DNA of 64,000 nucleotides from Desulfosediminicola flagellatus. GTDB lineage: Bacteria; Desulfobacterota; Desulfobulbia; Desulfobulbales; Desulfocapsaceae. The position numbers were made by a program, and so were the translations under genes. How positions within the stretch are numbered: position 1 is the stretch's first letter; every line of letters begins with the position of its first letter. Below, piece by piece: positions 16,312-24,160 of this stretch. The notes beneath the pieces were generated by a model, which had not been told where the DNA came from, ran no database searches, and saw only the letters and a program-made list of their open reading frames with translations. The stretch is taken from NCBI RefSeq assembly GCF_005116655.2, contig NZ_CP050698.1, positions 6,156,501 through 6,220,500 of the forward strand, read 5' to 3'.

Positions 16312-16782
16312 ATGCAGGTGAAAGAGCTGATGCAGCCTGTGGTAAAAAACTGGTTACAGCCGGAGTTGACATTGCATGAAGCCGTATGCGCCATTCGAAA
16401 GGCACAGCGGGAGGGTGTTTTTTCAAACGGAATGGTTGTTTTGGAGGATGGTGTTAAACTCGTCGGGATTGTTTCAATAAAGGATATTATTCGGACGGTT
16501 ATCCCGTCGTACATGGAGAATAATCTTCGCGAATTTACCTGGGACGGAATGCTGGAGGAGCACGTGCAAAAAGCACGTGAGGTTAAGGTGTCTGATATCA
16601 TGTCAAAAAATGTACTGACAATCAGCCCGAATGCTTCACTTATGCGATGTGCAGATTTGATGATAGATCATTATCTCCAGCAGTTACCTGTCGTTGATGA
16701 TTCAGGCCGTGTTCTGGGAATAATCCATATACATGATCTCTATATCAGGATTGCTGATCTGATGTGTGCGGATGAGGAGTAA
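16312..16782 (+). CDS. CBS-domain protein paired with a transporter
   Basis: 156-residue soluble protein made of two CBS motifs (about 1-65 and 93-152). Each has the VxDIM / LVGIVSIKDI pattern (VKELMQPV, VKVSDIMSKNVLTISP, VLGIIHIHDLY). CBS pairs bind adenine nucleotides and regulate enzymes or transporters. It ends 2 bp before the NhaD/ArsB-type transporter and carries that gene's ribosome-binding site, so the two are probably co-translated. A clearly related CBS protein at 54151-54645 is next to another transporter. Confidence 0.85.
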   Translation: MQVKELMQPVVKNWLQPELTLHEAVCAIRKAQREGVFSNGMVVLEDGVKLVGIVSIKDIIRTVIPSYMENNLREFTWDGMLEEHVQKAREVKVSDIMSKNVLTISPNASLMRCADLMIDHYLQQLPVVDDSGRVLGIIHIHDLYIRIADLMCADEE

Positions 16783-16784
16783 TC

Positions 16785-18149
16785 ATGGAACCAACAGCAG
16801 CCGGCGCAGCCTTTCCTATAGATTCGACATTTTGGATAGCTATTGGGATTTTTTCATTTGCTCTGATTATCATAATGTCGGAAAAGATTCACAAGACGGT
16901 TGTGGCGATCTTTGGTGCATCGTTGGTACTGGTATTAAAAATACTGGATCAGCATGAAGCATTTCATCTTGAGGAATTTGGTGTTGACTGGAATGTAATA
17001 TTTTTGCTGGTTGGGATGATGATTATCATCAGTCTGATCAGACCCACAGGGATGTTTGAGTATATAGCTATCCGCAGTGCTAAACTTGGTCGCGGTGAGC
17101 CTTTACGGATAATGATAATATTTGCTGTGATTACTGCTATTCTTTCTGCGCTTCTTGATAACGTTACAACTGTACTGCTGCTGGCACCTGTCACTTTACT
17201 TATTGCAGAAGCTCTTCAGGTTGATGCTGTACCCTTTCTGATAGTTGAGGCGCTGGCATCCAACATCGGGGGAACAGCCACCCTGATCGGTGATCCTCCT
17301 AACATAATGATCGCCTCAAAAGCCAAGTTGAGTTTTGTGGATTTCGTTATCCATCTTACGCCTATTATCTTTGTCATTATGGTGGTCTTCCTACTTATCG
17401 TTAAGATAGTTTTCGGAAAGAAATTACAGACAAAAGATGAGTTGAAAAAGCGTATTATGGGAATGCGGGAGGAAGAAGCTATTAAAGATCCTGTAATGTT
17501 AAAAAAATCACTTTTTGTACTGGCAGTGGTTTTGGTTGGTTTCGTCTTTCATGGGGTATTCCATTATGAGCCGGCTACAGTTGCCCTTTTTGGTGCTGGG
17601 TTATTGCTTCTGCTTTCGAAAACATCTGAGCCTCACAGGGTGCTTGCTGAAGTTGAATGGCCGGTAATTTTCTTTTTTATAGGGCTGTTTGTAATGGTAG
17701 GCGGGTTGGTTAAGGTGGGGGCCATAAAAATGATGTCTACCGAGGTGCTTAATCTCACGGAAGGCAATATGATGGCAACCTCCATGCTTATTATGTGGTT
17801 CTCAGCAGTTGCCTCGGCAGTGGTTGATAACATCCCCTACGTGGCAACAATGAATCCTCTGATAATTGACATGGCACGGGAGTTATGGCCAAATCTCGCG
17901 GGGAATGAGTTGCTTCATCATCCGGACCTCATGCCTGTATGGTGGTCGCTTGCTCTTGGAGCTTGTCTTGGCGGTAATGGTTCTCCTATTGGTGCATCTG
18001 CAAACGTTATAGTTGTCGGAATGGCCGAAAAAGCAGGTTGTCGGATCAGCTTTCTACGGTTTATGGCCTATGGTGTTCCCATAACTATTGTGACAGTATT
18101 TTTGTCGATGATTTATGTGTTGCTTAGATATTACGTGCTTGGCTGGTAA
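16785..18149 (+). CDS. NhaD/ArsB-family ion transporter
   Basis: 454-residue inner-membrane protein of the ion transporter superfamily with about 11-12 hydrophobic segments. Family hallmarks are ALLDNVTTVLLLAPVTL (about residues 124-140), the LIGDPPNIMIAS re-entrant motif (about 165-176) and a symmetric second half with AVVDNIPYVATMNPL and GGNGSPIGASANVIVVG. NhaD members exchange Na+ for H+ and ArsB members export arsenite. No ars genes are adjacent, which favours a cation or anion antiporter. It is probably regulated by the co-translated CBS protein. Confidence 0.9.
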   Translation: MEPTAAGAAFPIDSTFWIAIGIFSFALIIIMSEKIHKTVVAIFGASLVLVLKILDQHEAFHLEEFGVDWNVIFLLVGMMIIISLIRPTGMFEYIAIRSAKLGRGEPLRIMIIFAVITAILSALLDNVTTVLLLAPVTLLIAEALQVDAVPFLIVEALASNIGGTATLIGDPPNIMIASKAKLSFVDFVIHLTPIIFVIMVVFLLIVKIVFGKKLQTKDELKKRIMGMREEEAIKDPVMLKKSLFVLAVVLVGFVFHGVFHYEPATVALFGAGLLLLLSKTSEPHRVLAEVEWPVIFFFIGLFVMVGGLVKVGAIKMMSTEVLNLTEGNMMATSMLIMWFSAVASAVVDNIPYVATMNPLIIDMARELWPNLAGNELLHHPDLMPVWWSLALGACLGGNGSPIGASANVIVVGMAEKAGCRISFLRFMAYGVPITIVTVFLSMIYVLLRYYVLGW

Positions 18150-18156
18150 TGAAGCC

Positions 18157-18187
18157 CGGACAGGATGATCCGAAGATATCCTGTCCG
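18157..18187. terminator. Hairpin between convergent transporter and rhodanese genes
   Basis: The arms CGGACAGGAT and ATCCTGTCCG enclose an 11-nt loop. It has no T run but sits in the 51-bp gap between two convergent genes, so it may act as a weak bidirectional terminator or transcript end. Confidence 0.5.
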
Positions 18188-18200
18188 CTTGTAATGCAGA

Positions 18201-18593
18201 TTATTTGGATTCAACTGGGTATTTGTTTCGATACCAGGCGCGCCAGCCTCCTTTTAAGGCGTGAACATCTGTGTACCCTTTTGCTATAAGTTTTTGTGCC
18301 AGACCGGCACTTGTTGCTTCGCTGGGTCAAGCGCAATAGAGGACAATTTTCTTGTCCTTAGGATATTTATCACCCCACTCTGAGAACTCTCCGTAATTTG
18401 AACGAATCGCCCCTGGAATCTTGAATTCACTGGTACTCCAGTCCCGGCCTGTTCGAACATCAAGAATGATGACATCCTCAGACCCCAGCAGAGGTTTAAG
18501 TTCCTCTATGTTCATTAAGCCGACAGATCCGGCGAAAGCGGGTGAAAGTGTAAGGCAGAATGCTGCTACAAGCAGGACCGCAATTCTTTTCAT
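18201..18593 (-). CDS. Exported rhodanese with selenocysteine (UGA) at the catalytic position
   Basis: 130-residue single-domain rhodanese if UGA at 18329-18327 is read as Sec. A signal peptide covers residues 1-21 (LLVAAFCLTLSPAFA). DVIILDVRTGRDWSTSEF and IPGAIRSN are the usual rhodanese strands, and KKIVLYCA leads into U89-PSEAT, where relatives have a catalytic Cys in a CPNEAT-like loop. Downstream of the UGA the frame stays open for 41 codons and keeps the family ending (AQKLIAKGYTDVHALKGGWRAW). A hairpin with loop GGUCU lies 16 nt after UGA. The start overlaps the permease stop by 4 bp. A periplasmic sulfur- or selenium-transfer role is inferred. Confidence 0.85.
18296..18310 (-). promoter_or_regulatory. 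Bacterial SECIS-like hairpin for the rhodanese UGA codon
   Basis: On the mRNA the arms GUGCC and GGCAC close the loop GGUCU. The loop begins 21 nt after the UGA, in frame as GGU CUG. E. coli fdhF uses the same GGUCU apical sequence, 18 nt after its UGA. Distance, short perfect stem and a G at the loop start all satisfy the known bacterial SECIS pattern recognised by SelB. Confidence 0.75.
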
Positions 18594-19870
18594 GATTGAC
18601 CTCCTGTTTTTTTGACGGTTGGGTAGGTTATCTCGTATGCAGGTCTTTTCCAGAGCCAGAAAGCCGATAAGCCGGCAGATGCTGCAATGATCGAGAGTAA
18701 AAAACGGATGATGAGGGCTGATTGCTCATTGGCAATAATAAGATACAGGGCACTGATAGAGTAAATACTTCCTAGAACGAGCCCTCTGCGAATGCCTGAA
18801 GCACTGACTTCGTATAGAATTTTTGAGGCCGCTATGCACAGCAGTCCTATAAACAGCAGCCAAAGTATGAGTGATGCCTGAATGTATGTTTCAAGAATAT
18901 CATGTCCTGCCAGGCCACCCATTAAGAACGCACCTATTATTACTGATAATAGAACAACAAATCTCCTTCGTTTGAGTTTTCCAGGTGGGTGTCCGGGAAG
19001 GAGATTGCGTTTAGAGAGATCAGCCAAAGCTGTGAGGGCAAGAAGGAAAAAGCCATTAACAGCCGCACATACTCCACTGATTATGGCTGCTCCCATCAGG
19101 TATCTTCCCGGTTCTCCCAGAATCTCTCTGGCTGTGAGCATATATGGAATAGTTGATTGGGCGAGTTTTTCGGCATCGACGTATTGCAACGAGAGCATTG
19201 ACCAGAAGAGCAACAAAAAAAAGCAGAAAAATACTGCTGCAAGTGCTGGAACCCGTGAATCATTTTCCTGATCAGGAGTAGCGAAATCAAATCCAAGAAA
19301 AAACATCAGAGAGCCTGCCAGAACCGGAAGGGAAAATGTAAACCCGACGTCAACCGAGATGGGTGTGGAGCTTGCAGATCCACCAAGGCCAGCCAGGCAG
19401 AGTATAGCAATTGATAGTAGTACGACGACTAAAAAGAGTGGCTGGGCCATACGTGCGAATCGTTCGCCCGCGAGATGGAGCAGGCAGACGATAGCAAGTA
19501 ATACAAAGGCAAAACCGAAATTCGGGAACCAGTAAAGGAAAATTTCGTTAAACGCGAACCCACCAGTGACCAGCAGACCCGTGGGTATAAGCAGAACCAG
19601 GCTGATTCGGCAGGCAAGTATAATTGTCATGGCTGGGAGTTTGCCTAACCCTTCTATGAGCAATCCTGTCTGAGAGCAATTGCCATTGTTGCGTAATCGG
19701 GGATGTCGAATTAACGAGACAGCCAAAGCTGAGATTAAGGCGGAGATGGCGATCGCTGCCAGAAAGAGGGTACGGGTTTCAGCAATGCCGTTGCCCAGAC
19801 GTACCAGAACTTCTGGGGATAGCATCCAGCATAAACTAAAACTTACAGCAATAAAAAACGGCCAGGTCAT
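18590..19870 (-). CDS. APC-type amino-acid permease-like membrane protein
   Basis: 426-residue integral membrane protein with about 11-12 hydrophobic segments, of the APC amino-acid transporter type. The middle segment FFLGFDFATPDQEND resembles the unwound TM6 region and its acidic end. The start at 19870 is preferred over 19882, because GGGAGGG lies just before this ATG and inside the longer version. Its stop overlaps the start of the selenorhodanese gene (ATGA), which implies translational coupling. The substrate is unknown; a sulfur-containing amino acid would fit the neighbour but is speculative. Confidence 0.75.
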   Translation of the reverse strand: MTWPFFIAVSFSLCWMLSPEVLVRLGNGIAETRTLFLAAIAISALISALAVSLIRHPRLRNNGNCSQTGLLIEGLGKLPAMTIILACRISLVLLIPTGLLVTGGFAFNEIFLYWFPNFGFAFVLLAIVCLLHLAGERFARMAQPLFLVVVLLSIAILCLAGLGGSASSTPISVDVGFTFSLPVLAGSLMFFLGFDFATPDQENDSRVPALAAVFFCFFLLLFWSMLSLQYVDAEKLAQSTIPYMLTAREILGEPGRYLMGAAIISGVCAAVNGFFLLALTALADLSKRNLLPGHPPGKLKRRRFVVLLSVIIGAFLMGGLAGHDILETYIQASLILWLLFIGLLCIAASKILYEVSASGIRRGLVLGSIYSISALYLIIANEQSALIIRFLLSIIAASAGLSAFWLWKRPAYEITYPTVKKTGGQS

Positions 19871-20104
19871 GAACCCTCCCATTGTGTGACATAAGGTTAT
19901 GCAAGTGAGAGACTGATTAATATGAGAATATTCCCAAAATAATTACATCACTTCCATATAACAAGGCTTATGCAAGGAATTATGTAAATGCAGAAGCTTA
20001 TACGAGCCCTTGTAATGAAAATTCTTGACAATGGTTAGCGGTTTGCGAGACGATTAATGAAGGAGAAAACCAGTTAACATGCTGACAATACAGAGGAGAG
20101 TTCT

Positions 20105-20641
20105 ATGATTTGCCTGCGGCGCATGGTGGTGGTTGTTCTTTGCATTTCTTTTAGCTGTATATATTCAAATGCTATGGCAGCATCGTTGTCAGACGTTGCG
20201 CTTGGAGTACGGGTAGCCACAAATATTGATGACGAAGACTTCACTCAGTATGAAGTGTTTGGCGCCGTCCCTTTGCCATGGAGGTCACATCTTTCAAATG
20301 GCTGGGAGTTTGAAACCATGCTTGACCTGAGTATAGGGGTGATGGAGGCCGAAAATGATACTGGTGGAAAATTTACTGCCGCTGTTGATGCATTATTCTA
20401 TTCGCCGGATCGAACGTTATCACTCGTTGCTGCTATGGGGATTGGCGTGATGACCAGGGAGGTCTATGACGGGGTTGACTTTGCTGGTCCTGTTTTCTTT
20501 CGATTTCAAGGTGGACTCAACTATTGGCTCAATCAATCGTTTAGTGTCGGCTATCGATTTCTTCATGAATCAAATGGATCTATGTATGATAAAAACCCAA
20601 GCCTGAATATGCACCAGTTTGAGATGAGGGTCCATTTTTAA
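20105..20641 (+). CDS. PagL-like outer-membrane acyloxyacyl hydrolase (lipid A deacylase family)
   Basis: 178-residue protein with a signal peptide (residues 1 to about 25, ending NAMA) and an eight-strand outer-membrane barrel pattern of alternating residues ending in an aromatic Phe. The C-terminal YRFLHESNGSMYDKNPSLN region matches the PagL-type active site, where His and Ser two residues on (H-E-S) and a conserved Asn occur. The family removes the 3-O-acyl chain from lipid A. AGGAGAG precedes the ATG. Monocistronic, converging on elaA. Confidence 0.75.
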   Translation: MICLRRMVVVVLCISFSCIYSNAMAASLSDVALGVRVATNIDDEDFTQYEVFGAVPLPWRSHLSNGWEFETMLDLSIGVMEAENDTGGKFTAAVDALFYSPDRTLSLVAAMGIGVMTREVYDGVDFAGPVFFRFQGGLNYWLNQSFSVGYRFLHESNGSMYDKNPSLNMHQFEMRVHF

Positions 20642-20662
20642 GCGTTTTTCTCTCTCCGCCTC

Positions 20663-21151
20663 TTATTTCGGGTGCAGCATCATAATGTGGGGAATACCGT
20701 CTTCGTCGTATGGTTCTGAGATCGCCTGAAAACCAAGATCAATATACAATTCAGACAGGTATAGTTGTGCTGATATTTTTATCGGCAGGTTGGGATGTTG
20801 TGTTTTTATAAAACCGATAGCTTGAGCCATTAACTCACGACCGAGCCCTTTTCCACGAATTGTCTGTGTTGTCAGAAGACGGCCAATGGCAGGTTCGGTA
20901 AATTTTCTGCCAGGAGGAATGACGCGCAGGTATCCGGCAAGTTCTGATGGTGTGTGTTTCAGATGTGCGAGTAAGTGGTACGCATGTTGATCAAGGCCGT
21001 CTGCATCAAGATAAGGGCAGTTCTGCTCGACAATAAACACCTGCTGACGTAATTGGAGCAAGCTGTAGACATCCTCTTTTTCCAGTTGTTCGAAAGTATA
21101 CCACGTAAATACGATGTCCTGTAATCTCTGCAAGGTGCTGTTCGTGTTCAT
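20663..21151 (-). CDS. elaA: ElaA-family GNAT N-acetyltransferase
   Basis: 162-residue GNAT protein of the ElaA type. The diagnostic N-terminal segment YSLLQLRQQVFIVEQNCPY is at about residues 25-43, followed by DADGLDQHAYHLL, and the acetyl-CoA loop GRLLTTQTIRGKGLGRELM is at about 91-109. The acceptor is unknown. Convergent with the PagL-like gene, with a 21-bp gap. Confidence 0.9.
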   Translation of the reverse strand: MNTNSTLQRLQDIVFTWYTFEQLEKEDVYSLLQLRQQVFIVEQNCPYLDADGLDQHAYHLLAHLKHTPSELAGYLRVIPPGRKFTEPAIGRLLTTQTIRGKGLGRELMAQAIGFIKTQHPNLPIKISAQLYLSELYIDLGFQAISEPYDEDGIPHIMMLHPK

Positions 21152-21354
21152 ACGGATGATCTCAGCCTGTGTTTTGCGTCGTTACGCTGAATTATACGAA
21201 AAAATACATGATACCACAGAGGACTTCTTGTCGCGAGATCAGCTTCTGTTGGATAGAAATAATACAGCGGGAGAATTGGCACATGTGACCACAGAAACAC
21301 CGGCAGCTAAGCTGAAGCTGCCGGAAGATGTGGTCTGAGTTGGAAGGATGGGGT

Positions 21355-21798
21355 TTATTTATACGGGTTCATCGTGAGCGTCGGACAGTGAGCTCGCTTC
21401 AGGACCCGCTCCGCTACACTTCCCAGAAGAATTTTTTCCAGTCCTTTGGCGCCGTGAGTACCAATAATGATCAGGCCAGCCTGTTCCTCCTGAGCATATT
21501 TCACAATGGTATCGACAATTTCACCTTTGTAGACAATGCCACTGATATTCTCATATTTAGCTCTATTGTCATCCAACAGGTTATTCATCACCTCTTTGGC
21601 GCGTTGAACCCGCTCCTGGTTAATTGTTTCAAGAGAAGGACTGCCGAGCATCATGTCTCCACTGGCGTAAAACTCAGTAACATGGATGAACCGTAATTGA
21701 GCGCCCATTTTCTTTGCCATGTAGATGGCAAAATCAGCCACTTTTTGCGTATGCTGCTCCAGGTCTACAGGGACAACGATTTTTGTGATTTCCTGCAT
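21355..21798 (-). CDS. Universal stress protein (UspA family)
   Basis: 147-residue single-domain Usp. The N-terminal strand KIVVPVDLEQHTQKVADFA and the C-terminal ATP-loop pattern GTHGAKGLEKILLGSVAERVLKRAHCPTLT (G-2x-G-9x-G-S/T) indicate the ATP-binding subtype. The start at 21798 is chosen because AAGGAGGAGAGCC lies just before it; an 18-codon longer frame lacks a site. It probably responds to stress or growth arrest. Confidence 0.93.
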   Translation of the reverse strand: MQEITKIVVPVDLEQHTQKVADFAIYMAKKMGAQLRFIHVTEFYASGDMMLGSPSLETINQERVQRAKEVMNNLLDDNRAKYENISGIVYKGEIVDTIVKYAQEEQAGLIIIGTHGAKGLEKILLGSVAERVLKRAHCPTLTMNPYK

Positions 21799-21861
21799 GG
21801 CTCTCCTCCTTGACAAAGAGTAATTGGGTTGTGACACACCGTATAGATACACCGTGGTAAA

Positions 21862-22024
21862 CTAGGAGGCTGTCCGACAATGGCCTTTCGAAGTCTACGC
21901 TATCTGCCTAATCTCTTCGGAATTTTCAAAAAATAATGCTCGCAATATCATCTATATGGCTGTGCGTATTTTTTGAAAATGTCTCGATTTTAACCAAAAT
22001 TCCTATTGTCGGACACCCTCCTAG
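21862..22024. repeat. MITE-like palindromic element, copy B
   Basis: About 160 bp. The termini AGGAGGCTGTCCGACAAT and ATTGTCGGACACCCTCCT are near-perfect inverted repeats, extended outward by CTAG on both sides. An inner inverted repeat (TTTTCAAAAAATAATGC ... GCGTATTTTTTGAAAA) makes the whole element foldable. The ends match copies A and D, but the interior is different. It lies just upstream of the Usp gene. Confidence 0.8.
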
Positions 22025-22745
22025 GATATGTTGCGTCATATGACACTCTGCCTATATGTTGTATTATACGCTTTTATCTTTCTTGAATAAAGGCGGATTA
22101 TGCAGTGTTTCTTCGTGAATTAATCGTGTCTTCAACTGCTTGGTGAGTTATTTTAATGCTTTCAGATTGTTAGGGTCTTTTTTTGAGAATATTCCGTTAA
22201 CTTTACGTTCTGAAGCTGTCAATTTTTCTTATGTCTGTGTTACGCCATAACATCAATTCTGGTAAGCGGTGAAGGGATAGGGGATGCCCGTTACATGGCG
22301 GTGGTTAATATTCTTACATGGAGTGGGCTTGATTAAAATACATGATGATTGGATGTGGATGAGGTAATGGCATTGATTTATAGAAAGTATATAGAGTGAG
22401 CCTGTATTCGAAGCTTCAAATATCGTGAAAAATAAGGAATATTACTTGCTTCATCCTTCAATTATACGATATAGAAATACAGCTGACGTGAAAACATGCT
22501 TTCCTTTCCAGGCGGTCAGGTATAGAGAAAAATATCTTCGCTTTGTGTTGACCGGGTTTATTTTATTCTGGTCAAAAAATACTTTTTTAATCAGCCGACA
22601 AGGTAAATGATGTACGCAATCATTTTTAGGTTATAATAAATCAGGGTAAAAAATTTCTGATATTATGATGTGTGCGGAATGTTTATCTATGCAGATATCT
22701 TTCGTAATTGTAACCATTTATTAACTTTCACTTCTGTTTATCGCT
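22025..22745. other. Intergenic region upstream of the VKOR gene
   Basis: 720 bases of AT-rich sequence with no recognisable gene. A 61-codon frame at 22425-22610 has no ribosome-binding site or family likeness. I see no RNA structure that I can name. Confidence 0.4.
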
Positions 22746-23744
22746 ATGTTGTATCAGTCAAAAACGTCTCTGGAACCCATTCCTCCTGCAATTAATCTAC
22801 TTCTACTTCTTTCTCTTGGTGGTGCCCTGATCACAGCCGTTCAGGCCCTTCTTGTCGTGATAAAGGGTGATATTCTTTGTCTCAATGAAGGATGTAAGGT
22901 TGTGGAGAGTCTTACTACTGTGCCTCCTCTGGCTTTTAACCTTGCAGGTTTTATTTATTTTTTTGTTATATTCAGATTGTTGCATCTCGGGAAAAACAAA
23001 GATAGGGGCTGGTTGAAATGGGCACGGCTGTTCCTTTTGTGTGGAATGGCTGTCGAGGGAGTGCTTGTTTGTTTTCAATATTATGTTGCAGAAGTATTTT
23101 GTTCGTATTGCCTGATAATACTCTCAATTGTTGTGTTGTTGAATATAATGCTGGGGATTCGGCAGATTGTTGCTGCTTTAGCACTTTTCTCAGCAGTAGT
23201 AGTTGCATTTTCAAGCCTGGAGTTTTCCCCTCGTAGTGAGTCCGGTGAAGTGGTTCTGGAGGAGGGTATCTATGGGCATCTTGAGAAAGACACTTCAGCC
23301 CCAGAACTATACCTGTTTTTCTCATCTACCTGCCCTCACTGTGAAGAGGTAATTGAGACAATTGGCCCTGATTTCACATGTAGTCTTAATTTTAACCCTG
23401 TTGACACCCTGAAAGAATCGCCGATAGCTGACTTGATCCGTCAAGATGGTTACTCGCCGCTTGCAAATCGCCGATTTTTAAAGAATCTTGGGATCAATGA
23501 GATTCCTGTGTTAACCATTAAAGAGCCGGGTGAGATACGGACGCTTAAGGGTAAACAGAAGATTATCGAATATCTTGACAATACCTGTAGAAGTGAAGGG
23601 GGGGGGCCTGATCAGACTTCTGATTTTTCAGGTGAAAGTAGCCAGGTGCCAGGTTTTCAGTTCCAGATTCCTGGTGTTCAGGATGAAGGATGCAAGGTTG
23701 ATGTTGATTGTGAGGAGCCTCTGCCTGAAAATAATCAGCAGTAA
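22746..23744 (+). CDS. VKOR-family oxidoreductase fused to a thioredoxin-like domain
   Basis: 332-residue membrane protein. Residues about 18-165 are the vitamin K epoxide reductase four-helix core with loop cysteines (C43, C48 in CLNEGC) and the active CSYC pair in a later helix (about 119-122). Residues about 175-285 are a periplasmic thioredoxin-like domain with CPHC (about 198-201) and cis-Pro region IPVLTI. A roughly 45-residue Ser/Gln/Gly-rich tail follows with two further Cys. It would oxidise extracytoplasmic thiols and pass electrons to quinone, a DsbB plus DsbA equivalent. No strong ribosome-binding site is seen. Confidence 0.88.
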   Translation: MLYQSKTSLEPIPPAINLLLLLSLGGALITAVQALLVVIKGDILCLNEGCKVVESLTTVPPLAFNLAGFIYFFVIFRLLHLGKNKDRGWLKWARLFLLCGMAVEGVLVCFQYYVAEVFCSYCLIILSIVVLLNIMLGIRQIVAALALFSAVVVAFSSLEFSPRSESGEVVLEEGIYGHLEKDTSAPELYLFFSSTCPHCEEVIETIGPDFTCSLNFNPVDTLKESPIADLIRQDGYSPLANRRFLKNLGINEIPVLTIKEPGEIRTLKGKQKIIEYLDNTCRSEGGGPDQTSDFSGESSQVPGFQFQIPGVQDEGCKVDVDCEEPLPENNQQ

Positions 23745-23813
23745 GACTGTGTTGATGAACTGGAGCAGAAAATAGTCTGCAGATAATGATGCTATCTGCG
23801 CTTTAAGAAAGTA

Positions 23814-23852
23814 AAAAAGGCGCCTGGATCACAATGATCCAGGCGCCTTTTT
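23814..23852. terminator. Bidirectional terminator after the VKOR gene
   Basis: The arms AAAAAGGCGCCTGGATC and GATCCAGGCGCCTTTTT around ACAAT give a perfect 17-bp stem with A and T tracts on either side. It serves the convergent genes ending at 23744 and 23876. Confidence 0.92.
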
Positions 23853-23875
23853 GTATTTTGGTGATGAAATTCAGC

Positions 23876-24160
23876 TTAACTTAGCAGGGCGTCTATCTCT
23901 TCTTGTGTAAGCAGTGAACGAAACCCGTTATTGCGCCGTTCATAGATCCGCTGTTCAAGGCCTTTACGCCTGTCTACCCCAATCCTGCCTTTGGTTATGG
24001 ATCGTATCCACGCTGTAAATGTACGTTTCTTCGTCCGACCATTTCTTGGATCTTCTCTTCGCTCGACGCTATTTCTTCTGTCAGGTGTTTTCCGTCTGCA
24101 GCTGTTTGGCTTTCTGCGCTCTACATCGTTCCAGATTGGCGGGCTGATTCGTGCATTCAT
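23876..24160 (-). CDS. Small Arg-rich protein with C-terminal FliM-like EIDALL motif
   Basis: 94-residue protein of no family I recognise. It is very rich in Arg/Lys with repeated RR pairs (VERRKP, PDRRNSVERRE, GVDRRK, ERRN). The last residues, LLTQEEIDALLS, match the CheY-binding peptide that normally opens FliM (LSQDEIDALL type). This suggests docking to a receiver domain, with the basic body perhaps binding nucleic acid or a nucleotide. Neither role is shown. The ribosome-binding site is weak. No flagellar genes are in the window. Confidence 0.6.
   Translation of the reverse strand: MNARISPPIWNDVERRKPNSCRRKTPDRRNSVERREDPRNGRTKKRTFTAWIRSITKGRIGVDRRKGLEQRIYERRNNGFRSLLTQEEIDALLS

Noticed and set aside
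18327..18593. Rhodanese as a truncated pseudogene ending at the TGA
   Set aside because: The frame continues with a full, correctly spaced family C-terminus after the TGA, the stop sits exactly at the catalytic Cys column, and a SECIS-like hairpin follows. Sec insertion explains all three.
22425..22610. Small ORF of 61 codons upstream of the VKOR gene
   Set aside because: No ribosome-binding site and no recognisable motif in an AT-rich stretch where chance frames are common.
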